Source: Circinella minor
Taxonomy: Eukaryota > Mucoromycota > Mucoromycetes > Mucorales > Lichtheimiaceae
Direction: 5' to 3'
Assembly: GCA_016758965.1 (NCBI GenBank)
Contig: JAEPRB010000080.1
Coordinates: forward strand, 91,684 to 155,683
Length of the DNA stretch: 64,000 bases
Shown here: positions 34,537 to 46,274 of the stretch, piece after piece
How positions within the stretch are numbered: position 1 is the first letter of the stretch
Layout of the letters: the number at the start of each line of letters is the position of its first letter
Translations under genes and position numbers: made by a program
The notes under the pieces: generated by a model
Seen by the model: only the letters and a program-made list of their open reading frames with translations
Told to the model about the DNA's origin: nothing
Database searches by the model: none

Positions 34537-37500
34537 TTACATTGTCGCTGTGGTAAATACAAGTGTAGAAGCTGCGCCTGCTTCTGCTCCAGGGTTATCA
34601 TTGTTACTTCCACCAGGTCCACCTGGGCCTCCAGGTCCTCCTCCTCCTCCTCTCCCACTACTACTACTAGAAATCCCATCATCATCATCTCCTTGCTTAA
34701 ATCCTTGTCGCATATATAACCCTTCTCGACCATATGATTTCTTCTTGCCCATATTATTTACTTCGGCTGGAACATCATCACCATTCTTTGAATTCTCGAA
34801 AGGTTGAGATGGCAATGTATAATCAATTTGTAATCGATCACACTCATCCTTTAACTCCCACATAAATTTATTATGTCGAAGCCATCGATCCCCAAGATCT
34901 TGCCAATTCTTGGTATGTTCAAAGTAAAGTGTTACAGTGATTCGGTTCATATTTTCGAATGAAATAATGTTAGCCGTAGTACCGTTGAGATTATAAAGAC
35001 CAGGAAATTTGTTAGTCCATTCAGCCATATGGTCACGTAATTGATGAATTTTCCACGATGGCGTATTAAATGCAATATTTATATCTATTATTAATAATAG
35101 TAATAAGAGTAACATTTATTAGCTTATTACTACAATGATGGACAATGAAAAAAAAAACACCCCATCAATGTTATTTATTATTGTAACTTACCAACTGTTT
35201 GACCTGTGATACCAGAACGACGAACATTAATGATATATTGAGTTGCCAGTATAGAGTTTTTAGCATATACAACAGAACCGTCCCATTTTCTATATAATAA
35301 AAAAAATTAGTTAGTATTGTTATGAAAAGTTCTTTTTAAAAGTATCATAGTGAGTTAAAAAGACTTACATAAAAGTTGATACTAGTAAACCGACTTGATC
35401 CACTACCCAATTCTCATCACCAATGAAGACACGATCACCAGCATCGAATGGATGCTATAAAATAGATTCCCCAAATAAAATTAGTACTTTATATCAAAAT
35501 GAATGACATGGAATGAATATATCTACTTACCGTAACAAAGACGAAAATAATGGCTTCAAAAGCGTCTTTTGCGCTGTTACCGAATACGAAACTGGCAGCA
35601 ATGAAAGCACTCCATAGAGGCATCAGTTGAGTACCAACATCAATACCAAATGAGGCGCAAACAATAATGGCCTATATATAAATAATTCGTACGCATTTAT
35701 ACATACGTATATATGTGTGAGAAGAGAAAATAAAAATAGACTATGTATAGTTCTACTTTATAAACATTGAAGAAAAAAAAAGGAATATTGAATAAGGTTT
35801 ACCCAAATGGCAGTAAAAATAATCAACAAAATGATATCCATTTTACCAGTTGCTTGAGATAAATCACGCATTGAAGTAGCCAAATTTTTACGTTCTCGAT
35901 AAATTTTTACACAAGCAGATCGAAGCTCACTTCTGTCAATCGAACCATTACCATCACGATCAAACAATAAAAATGCATCAGAAGCTTCTTGATGAGTTCG
36001 AAAATATGGATATAAATCTTGTACACTAATTGAATCACGACCTGTTGTTCCCACAATATTGTGAAAAATACGTTTAGCCAGTGATTTAGCTTGTCGTGAA
36101 GTATTTTGTGGTGCAACAATATTGTTCGATTGAGAACGTAACTTTTTGATTCCACCTTTCAAAAGGCGCCCCGGAATCGATGCAGTTTGGTTGGTTGCCT
36201 TTAAAAATGATCGATCTTCACTTTGCCATGACATCCATGTATTTGTCCGTGATAAAGGTGGTGGAGAATCTATTTGAGGTGGGGATCCAACCTTTTGTTG
36301 CTGTTGCTGTTGCTGTTGCTGGTGATTTTTTTTATTGGCTTTAACTTCTCGAAGTTTACGTGTCAAATTGTTAACAAAATCAGATGAAGTTCGTCGTTCA
36401 GGTTCATTATTAAATTGTTGTTGTTGGTGATGTTTTTCATTATCAATGGGTGATGAAAATTTCTCGTCAATATCAATCGCTTGTTTTTCATCATCAGAGC
36501 GTTGTTCCAAAGCAGGAATAGCAATTAATGTATCCATATTATGGGTAGGAGGGAAATGAACATTACCACGACCTGTACCCTCTTCTGCACGCATAATCGA
36601 TTGAGTCGTGTTACCATGATTATGTTGTTGTTGTTGTTGCTGTGGAGGGGAATCATCAGCTGAACCCGATCGACTCGTTTTATTATGTTTATCATGTTTA
36701 TGATGATTATGGCGTCGCATACGTTTAAAAATGAAATCCTGGGGTGCTCTTCGCTTCGTTTTTTTTAATCGGTCAAGAATTTTCAGTGCATGGTCATTTT
36801 CTTTGATACGCTCACCATATGCTTTCCTAAAAAAAATTATTAAAAAACAAATGTTGGGGGAGAAATAATAAAGTTATTTTTTTTTTAGTTTAGTTAGGAA
36901 TCACGTAAAATAAATCAATATTGAGCGTAGAAAAAGAGTAATATTTACTTGTGAAAAGATGTAACTAAATTGAGAAGTTAAAAATGGAGAAAAAGACAAG
37001 AAAAATTAGCCCAATGATATAGCACAGATAGAAGAACGAATGTAATAAACAATACATAAATAGGCAAACGTGAAAAAATATACTTTACCAATCAATTGTA
37101 AAATAAATTTTTCAATGAAGAGCATGAGTGATGCGAAAAAGACGCATTGCCACACACTGTAGAAATCATTGGCATACTTTGGTATACCTCCTTCTGGTTG
37201 AGAGATTTGTTGTCGAATAAAAGCCCAAGAACCCCACGTCCATGCAGATACAATAAGTAGTTTGATAAATGGACGTAACGCCATGTAATACTATTTGTTT
37301 CATTAGAATAAATGATTTTTTTGTGGTTGAGTGCGTTTGCTATTTTCTATTGAAACTAGTGTCGCTATATATATATAATCTTGACTTTCCACCACAAAGG
37401 AATTCATTTCACTTACAGCTAGTCGCATCCGTAAAACTTCAGTTGATTGTGGCCGTAAAATACCCACAAGACGCTTAATTGCCCAGGGTACTAATTCTAC

Positions 37501-38446
37501 AGTCAACTGAATTAGAATACTAATCCACCACATAAATGCAGCCGCAGTAAACCAAAGTTGTAAACCATAGGATGTATTTGACACAGTATCTTCATAGGCA
37601 ACAAAAACTGCGATATCGATAGCAATTAAAATTAAGCCAAATATTATTAAAAGTGACCATGCAATATAAGATGAGTTTCGTGATAGGCATAAAACAATGC
37701 CAGGTTTTTTCTGCTTTTTCTTTTTATCTTTTTCATTTTTTCCATCTTCTTCGTCATCATCTTCACCGCCAGCCCAATCAAATTGATCATGATCTGTATA
37801 ATTGGTTACAAGTGCGTTGCCTATACTTATATTATATATAATGTTAATAAAAAAAAATATTAAAGTTCAACAATTAAAAATGAGCTTCTAGATTTGTCAA
37901 AAAATGGTATAGCGCCCCCTTTCTTCTTTTCACACACTTTTTTTTAATACCCTTTCGCGTGTCTGATTCTCCCCTCCCCCAGTTTGTCAAAAGACTACTT
38001 GCCTGCTAACATTTCTAAAGGAACTTCAGAAGGTGTATATTCCCCTCCTTCATCATCCGTTGAGTTGCGTGATGCAGTAGGGTCGTCTGTTGTATCATTT
38101 CGATTAAGTGGCGGTCGTTGTTGCTGTTGGTCTTGTTGTTGCTCCTGTTGTTTATGCTGTTGTTGTTGTGGTTGTTCTTGTTGTGGTGGACTATTTCGAC
38201 GTTCACCTCCTATATCACCTTCACTTGAGCTACTAAATGAATGTCGACGTCCAGAACCTAGATTTGTAATTTATTTTATAGAAAATGATAAGAACAAAAA
38301 AGATCGTCACGTCAATATATATATATACATATATATGAATAAGGGGGGCTGACAATTTTTGTAAAATAAAAAACACACGGACCATCAAAATGACCTCCGT
38401 CACCATGACTACTATCAAATCCTCCAGAATGATCTCCTTCGCCCAT
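34537..38446 (-). CDS. Msy1/Msy2-type EF-hand mechanosensitive (MscS-like) channel
   Basis: MscS-superfamily channel of the fungal internal-membrane type, which in fission yeast sits in the ER and controls calcium release on hypo-osmotic shock. Ten exons (minus strand): 38446-38383, 38257-38003, 37820-37417, 37290-37089, 36964-36949, 36826-35803, 35671-35531, 35454-35369, 35289-35192 and 35084-34537, giving 945 residues. Order: Gln-rich acidic N-terminus; membrane helices SLLIIFGLILIAIDIAVFV, LWFTAAAFMWWISILIQLTV and others; a long Gln-rich cytosolic insert; an EF-hand (DRDGNGSIDRSE); the pore region (MPLWSAFIAASFVFGNSAKDAFEAI); the beta domain (HPFDAGDRVFIGDENWVVDQVGLL); and a Gly-rich C-terminus. 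Intron 2 has a GC donor and exon 5 is only 16 nt, both required to keep the frame. Confidence 0.93.
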
Positions 38447-41400
38447 AATAGCTATGTTCTTCAAGAAGAAAAGTTAATAAAAACAAAGGGAATATTTGAG
38501 AGATGATAATATAAAGTAAAAAAAGGCACTAAGAAAAAGTAGAAAAAAAAAAAAGAAAAAAAGTTTTAATACCGCACCAAAAAAAATATAAAATAAAGCA
38601 AATAGTTCTTTGGCTAGCTTTCTTATTGATTTATGTTCCACAGAATTGATTTTATAAATTCATCAACCGTACCAATCATTATATCTTACGGAAGATCGGA
38701 CTCTAAGAGCCGAATAACGAACAAAATGGCTCTGTCGCTTTGGCAGTAAGCACGTTTTAAATCTGTTTCATATCAAACAACGATATGCAACTTATTTTGC
38801 AGAAAATGATATCATCTATTTAGTCAATTCGAAACAATAAAAAAAAGTATTTTAATTTCTTTTTATAAAGGTTGTAAAAAGAGTAGAATAGAACTCTAGT
38901 GTATTTTGTTAAAAAAATAAATTCGAATAATGTTTCTTTTTTTTTTCGTTCTTCTTTATCTTCTATTTTCTTGATACACTTTCGAAGAGTTAGGAACTTA
39001 CCTTTTCTAAAATTTCGTCGATCTTTTTTTTCTTTTCTATATCCGATTCTTCCTAAGTTTCGGAGATTCTAACACAAAGTGATTTTGGTAGAGGAGCTGG
39101 TATGCATAAGACCTATCTATTTTGACGATCGTGTCACACATTGAATTTAATGCCCCGTAGTCAATTCTATAATAGGCAAAGCGTCACTCTTTAAGAATCT
39201 CTTATACATCTCCAAATAATCTCAGCTCTTCTTTTCCCCCCCACGCAATTATAATATTTTTTTTTACATATCCCAAGAATTTACATTGACGAAACATGCT
39301 AAGTTAGTGCATCTTATTATTTTATTCCTTTTTGTCTATATCCCAATCAATAATATGTATAGACGTTGTTGATTTGCTTAACACAGAATAGAACAAATAT
39401 GACATATAAATAAAAAAAAAAAAAGAGGTGGATGTTGTAGTATAGCGGGCGCGCACATAGCGAAAAGGTGTATTTAACACACAGCTAACAAATTACGGGT
39501 TGTTTATTTTTGTTTTGATTATTGTGTACACCACTAACAATATAATATAGTATATATTCGTACTAAGTAGTCACACATCTGTCTTTTCTCACTAATAAAA
39601 ACTTTAAAAAAGAAAAAAAAGCTTGGTTTTATATCGTCTCCAAACAAATTCCTTTTAGTCCTGCACGTCCCATATAAGCATTATCACTGATTGGATAAAT
39701 TATTGTTGACTAATATATGATTATGGTAAGATCCAAAAACATTTGGGATTTATTTTACTTCATTTAACAGATTTTTTTTGAGATATTGTATTTCTTTTTA
39801 ATCACACCGGGAAAAGGTTTTCACCTTTTTTTTTCATTCTATAATATATAGCCGTTTTGCCTTATAGAAGTTTGAAATATACTATTTATATATATATACG
39901 CATTGATCAATGAATTGATTAAGTGTTAGGTTTTGGGGGTATTTTTTAAAATAATAAATAATATATTATACGCCTCATCCTTGTTATTCTATAATATCTT
40001 AGCATGAAAAAGGATGCTTTACTATAACTGTAATTTACCCGCAAAAAAATACAGAAACTGAATCTAGATTTATTTAGACATGTGATTGACACTTAATTTT
40101 ACTGCTAAATGTTTTCTTTTGTTTCTTGATTGGGAAAATATAGATAAATATTTACACGCCACCATTGTTTCTATATATGACACAAGAAATGTAATGTTAT
40201 ATTATAATGCAAGAGAATAAAAATAGCAAAAAATGAGTGACTATGATATCATTTTTTTTCAACACAGAACTTTTTCCGCGTTTGTTTGGACGATAGAAAA
40301 AAATGTGAAACAAGTAAGTTTTTTTTTGTTCTACTTTAGTATGAGAGATATCGATAACTAATTTCTTGTAATTTCATCACTTTTTAAAATTAAACTTAAA
40401 TATTATGCAGCTGCATATACGAGAGACATTTGATCTTCTTTTTGATTGAAACAGGAAGCACTGTCCGATTTTGCTTATAGTAGCTAATATATATATATAT
40501 ATATACTGTCTTTCATATATATGTCAAAAAGACGTGTAACCTGTATATTACAGTAGCCTTCACATGTATTTTTAAATCTTAATGAAGATTATAAAGGAAC
40601 CAATTTATTTAACTTCTAAAAAAACCCGAAAAAGGTTGCTATTCTCTCTACTTAAAGTAGAAGTTGACCGATGTCAAACCACATATAAAATCGATTGCTT
40701 TTTTTTTTCTTCTCTTTTTTAAATAACTGATATCAGAATTTATTGGTGAGTAACAGCTGATATCGTCATAAATAAGATCTATATATTTTCTATCTTTCCT
40801 TGTTGTCATGCCAACTTGTATATTCTTGTATGCTTCCTATATTAATCAAAAAAAGGTACAGATATAAATATTAGCTATAGCATATATTATTAGTACGTAG
40901 AATGTCGTAAAGCTTTTAAATTAGGAATCTGAAATGGTTTTCACAATCTCTACATCGATTCAGAATGGCTTTTTTACGTTGATAAATAGGATAGAGCAAT
41001 TTTTTGATTTTGTTTCAAAGAGAAAGAATGGTCTCATTATCAAAATAGAATCATTATTATGGTGAGCAGCAACGAAAAAGAATTCCGTAAGAAAACTGGG
41101 AGTACGTAGAAAAACAAAATCTTTTTCCATCTAACTTGAGACAGTGATAATCAAGTATACTTCTTTATCCTACGTATGTTCGTATTGGTAAAAACAGAAC
41201 TTTGTAGATAAAGTATCTTTTTATCAAATCGAGACGACGAGTAGTAGACCTAAATTTTCTTTTTTATCATTTAGTTTTTCTGAATTCTGAGTAAGAAGTA
41301 AAGAGTCCATAGATTCTTGAACAGTAGAAGTTGTTACTGTAGTAATAGTGTAATAGTATTGACCAAATTATCATCAATAATAGTTTTGAAAGATTCTTGA

Positions 41401-42545
41401 TAATTTCTCAGTTCATCAGTTCATCAATACGTAGTGAATGTTTATAGTTCTTTTTACAACAAATAGATATTACAGATGACAAGTGAGCAACTGAGATACG
41501 TTCTACAAAAAGTCGATTTTATTTACGAACTAAAAATTATAATTCACGATCAGTGTATTATGGATTGATAGATATATCTTAACAGTTTGACGCACCAATC
41601 TCATTCAACTGCTGAATTCTACGTGAGTAAATTATTGCTATTGAGTAAAATATTCGATACTAGAGCAAAAAAAACAAAAAAAAAAAGCAGTTCAGCATTC
41701 TACTTTTTTCTGTATAATCAAAAATTGATAAGAGCTAAGATCACAGCAAATGGTGTTTTGATTGTCATATGTTAAAGTATTATTGTCATTTGATCCTTAT
41801 TTATTGTACAAGAATTTGGAACACATGATCAATACACTTAGCAATTGCAGGATTTATGGTTACCTTAAGAGTTCTTCTATTAATGTTAATATTTATAATT
41901 AATTTATCACATGTTTTTATCAATAAATAAAAAAAGGCGAATCATAAAATGAGGAAAGAGTTTATCTTTTTTTTTTTTAATTATAAATTATATGATAAAG
42001 TATTATATTAAAAAGAAAGTCTATTTCGACTAATTGTAATAATAAAATAATTATTGTAGAGAAATCAATACTAAAAAATATAGTAAAAAACATAAAATAA
42101 GAATTGATCAATAAATCGTATGTTTTATTTACCTAAAGTGTTCGATATTACAAGAAATTGGCAATTTTTTTTTTCTTTTGCTTGTGTCAAGTTGTCAAGA
42201 AGTTCTGGTGAAAAAAAAAATTACCAAAATAAGAATGTTCATGTGTATGTAAGCGTAGTATGTTCCAAAAAAAAATTAAAATGAAGTGGTAATATCGGAA
42301 ATTAGTACGACTTAAAACAGCCAAGAATTTCTTCAATACAATAATAAAAAAAAGCCAAAGGTGTTGATCTCTCCCCCATCCTTTTACAATGAAAAAATCA
42401 AGGGAGGACAAAAAAAAATGCATATATATATAAACCTTTCCTATCTTTTCGGTTTTTTTTTTTTTTTTCAATTTACAAATACTCAATTTAAACAACTTCT
42501 TCCAACAACATAACAAATTATTATTTTTATTATAATTATATCATC
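38447..42545. other. AT-rich intergenic region without a recognisable gene
   Basis: About 4.1 kb between divergent genes (channel on minus, spartin-like on plus). I found no conserved coding block, tRNA or inverted repeat. A 62-codon ORF at 41587-41775 and a 109-codon minus ORF at 42187-42516 are low-complexity chance frames. The long stretch could hold regulatory sequence or a noncoding transcript, but nothing in it shows this. Confidence 0.5.
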
Positions 42546-44078
42546 ATGCAAATAAAAGATCAACAAAGTTTGTGTGCTGTCGATCGTGTTTCCTTATCAT
42601 CTTTTCAAGGCGGATTACTAGTTAATGATTTTGGTAACGGTCATCTTCTAATTAATTCAAGCGAACAACATATCGATTTACGATTTATCAATTATTATGG
42701 AGAAGAACGTGCATCCATTCATTTGACTCCAAAATCGAAAGCTTGGTTACAACCAGATCAACAACTTATCTTTGATCGTCCGGAAGGTGGTCGCTGGCGG
42801 CTTGATTGTAGTGCTTCAGATATCAATTCATTTCAAGCACTGCAAGATTTACTCACTTACTTTATCAAGTATGAAAATCGACATCATTTAAGAAATGCTT
42901 TGGCTATGATGAACCCCGTATCTTGCCAAGTAACCGAAGTGATTGCAAGAAACGTACAACTTGAAGATGAAGATACACAATCTGAAAAACAACCTGTTGT
43001 GATGGAAACTCCCATGGTAAGCTTTCTTGGATTATTATATTAATTAATATTATTATTTAACTTTTGTTAATATAAGTTAATATTATTTCTTTTATTATAT
43101 GTTTTTATAAGGTTGCTGGTGGTTTTAAAGTACGATTATTATACAAAACAAGTGATGCTATGGTGACTGGATCTGATTGGCTTGCTCAATCATTTGTGTT
43201 AGCAGGTCAATCTTTGGCTCGAAGTATTCAAATGTAAGGCAGTCATAATATATTATGAGTAGATATACATTATATGAAAACAGAAATAAAAAATGATATT
43301 CATATTTTATTTTACATATAATAGGCAAACAAGAAAAATGCGTGATAATGTGGAAGCCACTGAAAAAACCATACGCTTAACTGAAGTAGATCGTCAATAT
43401 GTAGAAACTTTTTGTAATGTGAATCGATCCATTCTCAAAGGTAATAATTTTGTATTTCACAGCTCAATATTATAAATAAACTCAACCTGATGATGCTAAT
43501 ACTTGATTTGAAAATAAAATAAAATAGGGGCTGGTAATTTGTTAAGCAAAGCAACCACTGCTGCAACATCAAGTATCAATTCGTTCTATAGCGATGACCA
43601 ACTTCAACGAGATCCTGTAGAAAATGCTACTCGTCATTTTGGTGTTTCTTTATTCCATGCAGCACATAATGTTGTCGCTGGTTTATCTGTGGCTACTGGT
43701 TCTGTCCTTGCATCATCACGCAATGGTGTTATCGACATGATTTATAAAAAGTATGGTGGTGATGCCGGTTATATCGCTGAAAAAGCACTTGGTTCTGGAA
43801 ATGATGATGTCGCGGATGTGTTGGTGTATTTTGATTCCCGTGGTGTAGCACGTCAAGTTTTTGTTGGCACTAGTGTCGTTCCGACAACAAATACATCTTC
43901 AGCAGATAAAGAAATTATTGATAATGGTGAAAGACGTGGTTCGTATCGATCCGTACTTTTTGAATCCGAAGACTTTAGATCGATCTTATCAACATCCACA
44001 TCAGAAACGCCTATTCATCCTTTAGAAGGTGAAGAATTACAAAGCAAAAGAGATCAATCTACTTATATTCAAGTTTAA
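42546..44078 (+). CDS. Spartin-like senescence-domain protein
   Basis: Protein of the spartin / plant senescence-dehydration family. In animals spartin acts at lipid droplets, endosomes and mitochondria. Exons are 42546-43016, 43112-43233, 43325-43440 and 43528-44078, giving 419 residues. The N-terminal 110 residues look like a PH-like module (GGLLVNDFGNGHLLINSS, GGRWRLDCSASDINSFQALQDLLTYFI). The senescence domain covers about residues 155-330: DWLAQSFVLAGQSLARSIQ, RQYVETFCNVNRSILKGAGNLL, HFGVSLFHAAHNVVAGLSVATGSVL, MIYKKYGGDAGYIAEKALGSGNDVAD-like, ending VYFDSRGVARQVF. The Gly/Ala-rich amphipathic helices are typical of lipid surface association. The C-terminal 80 residues are polar. Confidence 0.85.
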
Positions 44079-44640
44079 AAAAAATTAGTTTTTTTTTTTT
44101 TTTTTTTTACTTCCTTCTCCTTTTACTTCACTTTCATTGCATACTCTTCCATTTATTTTCATTAATATACATACTTTACATACACGTCATATACTACATA
44201 ATTATATTATATTATATATACATATATAAACTTATCCTTTGTTATAACTACCACTCTTTATATTATACAAACATTATATTTATTTATGTATAAAAAACAT
44301 CTAAATCAGAAAAATAGAATAGTTCGTGTTAATTAAAGCACAATGGCTTGTTTGATAAAAGTGACAAAGGTTCACAGAGAAAGTAACCGCTTTGATATTT
44401 TAAAATACTGATCCAGTGTTTCACAAGAATAAGCTTTCCTCGGATTTTTTGATTTTGGGTTCTATATTACTGCTTATGAAATTATAATTTACTTTCACAC
44501 ATGATGCTGACACTTGTCAAAAGAAGAAAGAAATATATTTTTCGAAGCTTCCTTTCTTTTCCCTTTTTCTTTTTTAGTTCTTTCTCTTATTTTCGTTGGT
44601 CTTTTTTTTTTTTTTGTTATACGCATACCTATAAAATAAA
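44079..44640. other. Spacer upstream of the stand-alone cytochrome b5 gene
   Basis: T-rich 3' UTR of the spartin-like gene, then a pyrimidine-rich promoter/leader. No gene seen. Confidence 0.5.
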
Positions 44641-44898
44641 ATGAAATCATATACTGCTGAAGAAGTTTCACAACATAACAAGGCTGACGACCTTTGGATT
44701 ATTGTTGACGGCAAAGTATTTGACCTTACCAAGTTTGTAAGTGAACACCCTGGTGGTAAGAAAGTACTTACTAAGGTCGCTGGCAAGGATGCTACCAAGA
44801 AATTCAAACAATTTCATAATGACGCCATTATGGAACGTGTTGGTTTACCAATGCAAATTGGTGTCATTGGTGATGACAACAGCAAGGCTCGCCTTTAA
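44641..44898 (+). CDS. Stand-alone soluble cytochrome b5-like protein
   Basis: Intronless gene for an 85-residue cytochrome b5 domain without a tail anchor or targeting signal. Haem ligands are His in EHPGG (about residue 38) and His in KQFHND (about residue 62). Other b5 motifs are LWIIVDGKVFDLTKFVSEHPGG and ATKKF. It would be a soluble electron carrier. Its DNA from about codon 15 to codon 77 is nearly identical to the N-terminal domain of the acyl-CoA dehydrogenase fusion starting at 46275, including third positions. It then diverges into DDNSKARL and a stop, so the two arose by a very recent partial duplication or are held alike by gene conversion. Its electron partner is unknown. Confidence 0.85.
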   Translation: MKSYTAEEVSQHNKADDLWIIVDGKVFDLTKFVSEHPGGKKVLTKVAGKDATKKFKQFHNDAIMERVGLPMQIGVIGDDNSKARL

Positions 44899-46274
44899 AA
44901 AAAATAACCATTAAAGAGAGAAGGGAGGGAAAGAGTATAAGAAAAAAAGAATGGCCCTTTTTTTTTTTTGTATACTGAATATAAAGTGATGTTATTCAAA
45001 CAAGTCGCAGAACTTATGTATAAACTTTTTTTTTTTGCTCCCTCTATTTTCTCTCACTCCCCTCATGCATACATAGATACATTAAAATAAAATAATCTTA
45101 AATTAACTCTCATAGCTATTATCCCATAATCTAATTTTTGTATATAAACATATTAAATAGGCCTTTAAATCAATCTACTTGATTCTTACACAAAGAATAT
45201 CTATAAAATTCAAATGCCTCTTTTTTTTTTATTTTCAATACGTAGCATTTGAAAACTCATCATTTAGAACTAGTTCATGTTGTTATCCGTAATTGTGTCG
45301 CTTAGCAACATGTCAATTTTTTTTTCAAAACATATATATATTACTAAGATAGGGCACATACCTAATGCTAATGATAAAAAAAAAATTATCAAGACCTAAA
45401 TAATTAATAAACGATTTCACAGGTTATTTTTTTTTTTTTGGTGATTGTAGAAGAACAAAGTTACTGAATGATGGCACAAATATCTCTTTTTTTAAATGAT
45501 CTAGTCATTTCCATGTGTATATTGTCGTTATATCCTACAAATTATCAACATTCTACAATTAAACCCTCATCTCTTCCCTTTTTTTTTTTTCCTTTTTCTA
45601 GATTAATTGGATTTTTTCAAATAATTTCTTTAAAATAATAAAGATACATTTTTTTAGAAGAATAAATAAAACAGGTTTATCTAAAGATAAGGTTGAGTGT
45701 GATACTAAGAGTTTATTCATTATTAATATATGCAACATCTTTTTTTTATCTTTTATTTTATTGCATTGTGGTTTTGAATCAAATCACATAAAATGAAAAT
45801 GGATAATTAATCTAGTTTTACTATTATTGAACATCATTGCCTCAATCACAGTAAAATTCAAAATATAAAATTATCTTTAAAAATTGATTTGTATATAATA
45901 AACCTGTGGTATGTTGTTTATTGCTACACAAAGCACGGGTTAAAGAAAAAAAAATATCGTGTGTTCAAGATGACATAAAACGATTCTCTCGGTCTTCCAT
46001 TTTAGGTTTAGTTCATTTGTCAATTTTTATTTATTTCTGTCGGTGCAGATATTAGCCAACAAATCAAATCATCCATTGAACTGTCTTGGTAAGCTTAACT
46101 CTTACCCCGCAAGCTTTTCGATAAACATTTCTGCTTATGAAATGTGATATACTTCGTTTTGACGTAAAAAAAAAAAAAAAAAAAAAAAAAACTATTGTTT
46201 CTCTTTAATTCTCAATACTTCTCCCCCTTCTCTTTTTCTCTTTCTTTCTTTTTTTTTTTCAAATATCTATAATA
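44899..46274. other. Intergenic region between the two b5-domain genes
   Basis: AT-rich with several long T and A runs (A26-like run near 46167). A short CTGCTTATGAAAT motif near 46131 also occurs near 44471 upstream of the stand-alone b5 gene, so the duplication may include some promoter sequence. No gene seen. Confidence 0.5.

Noticed and set aside
34550..34807. Plus-strand Pro-rich ORF opposite the 3' end of the channel gene
   Set aside because: It is the antisense of the Gly-rich C-terminus of the mechanosensitive channel.
44641..44898. Stand-alone b5 as a pseudogene fragment of the fusion gene
   Set aside because: It has its own start, an intact frame, both haem histidines and a clean stop. 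Nothing shows decay, so I keep it as a gene while noting the duplication.
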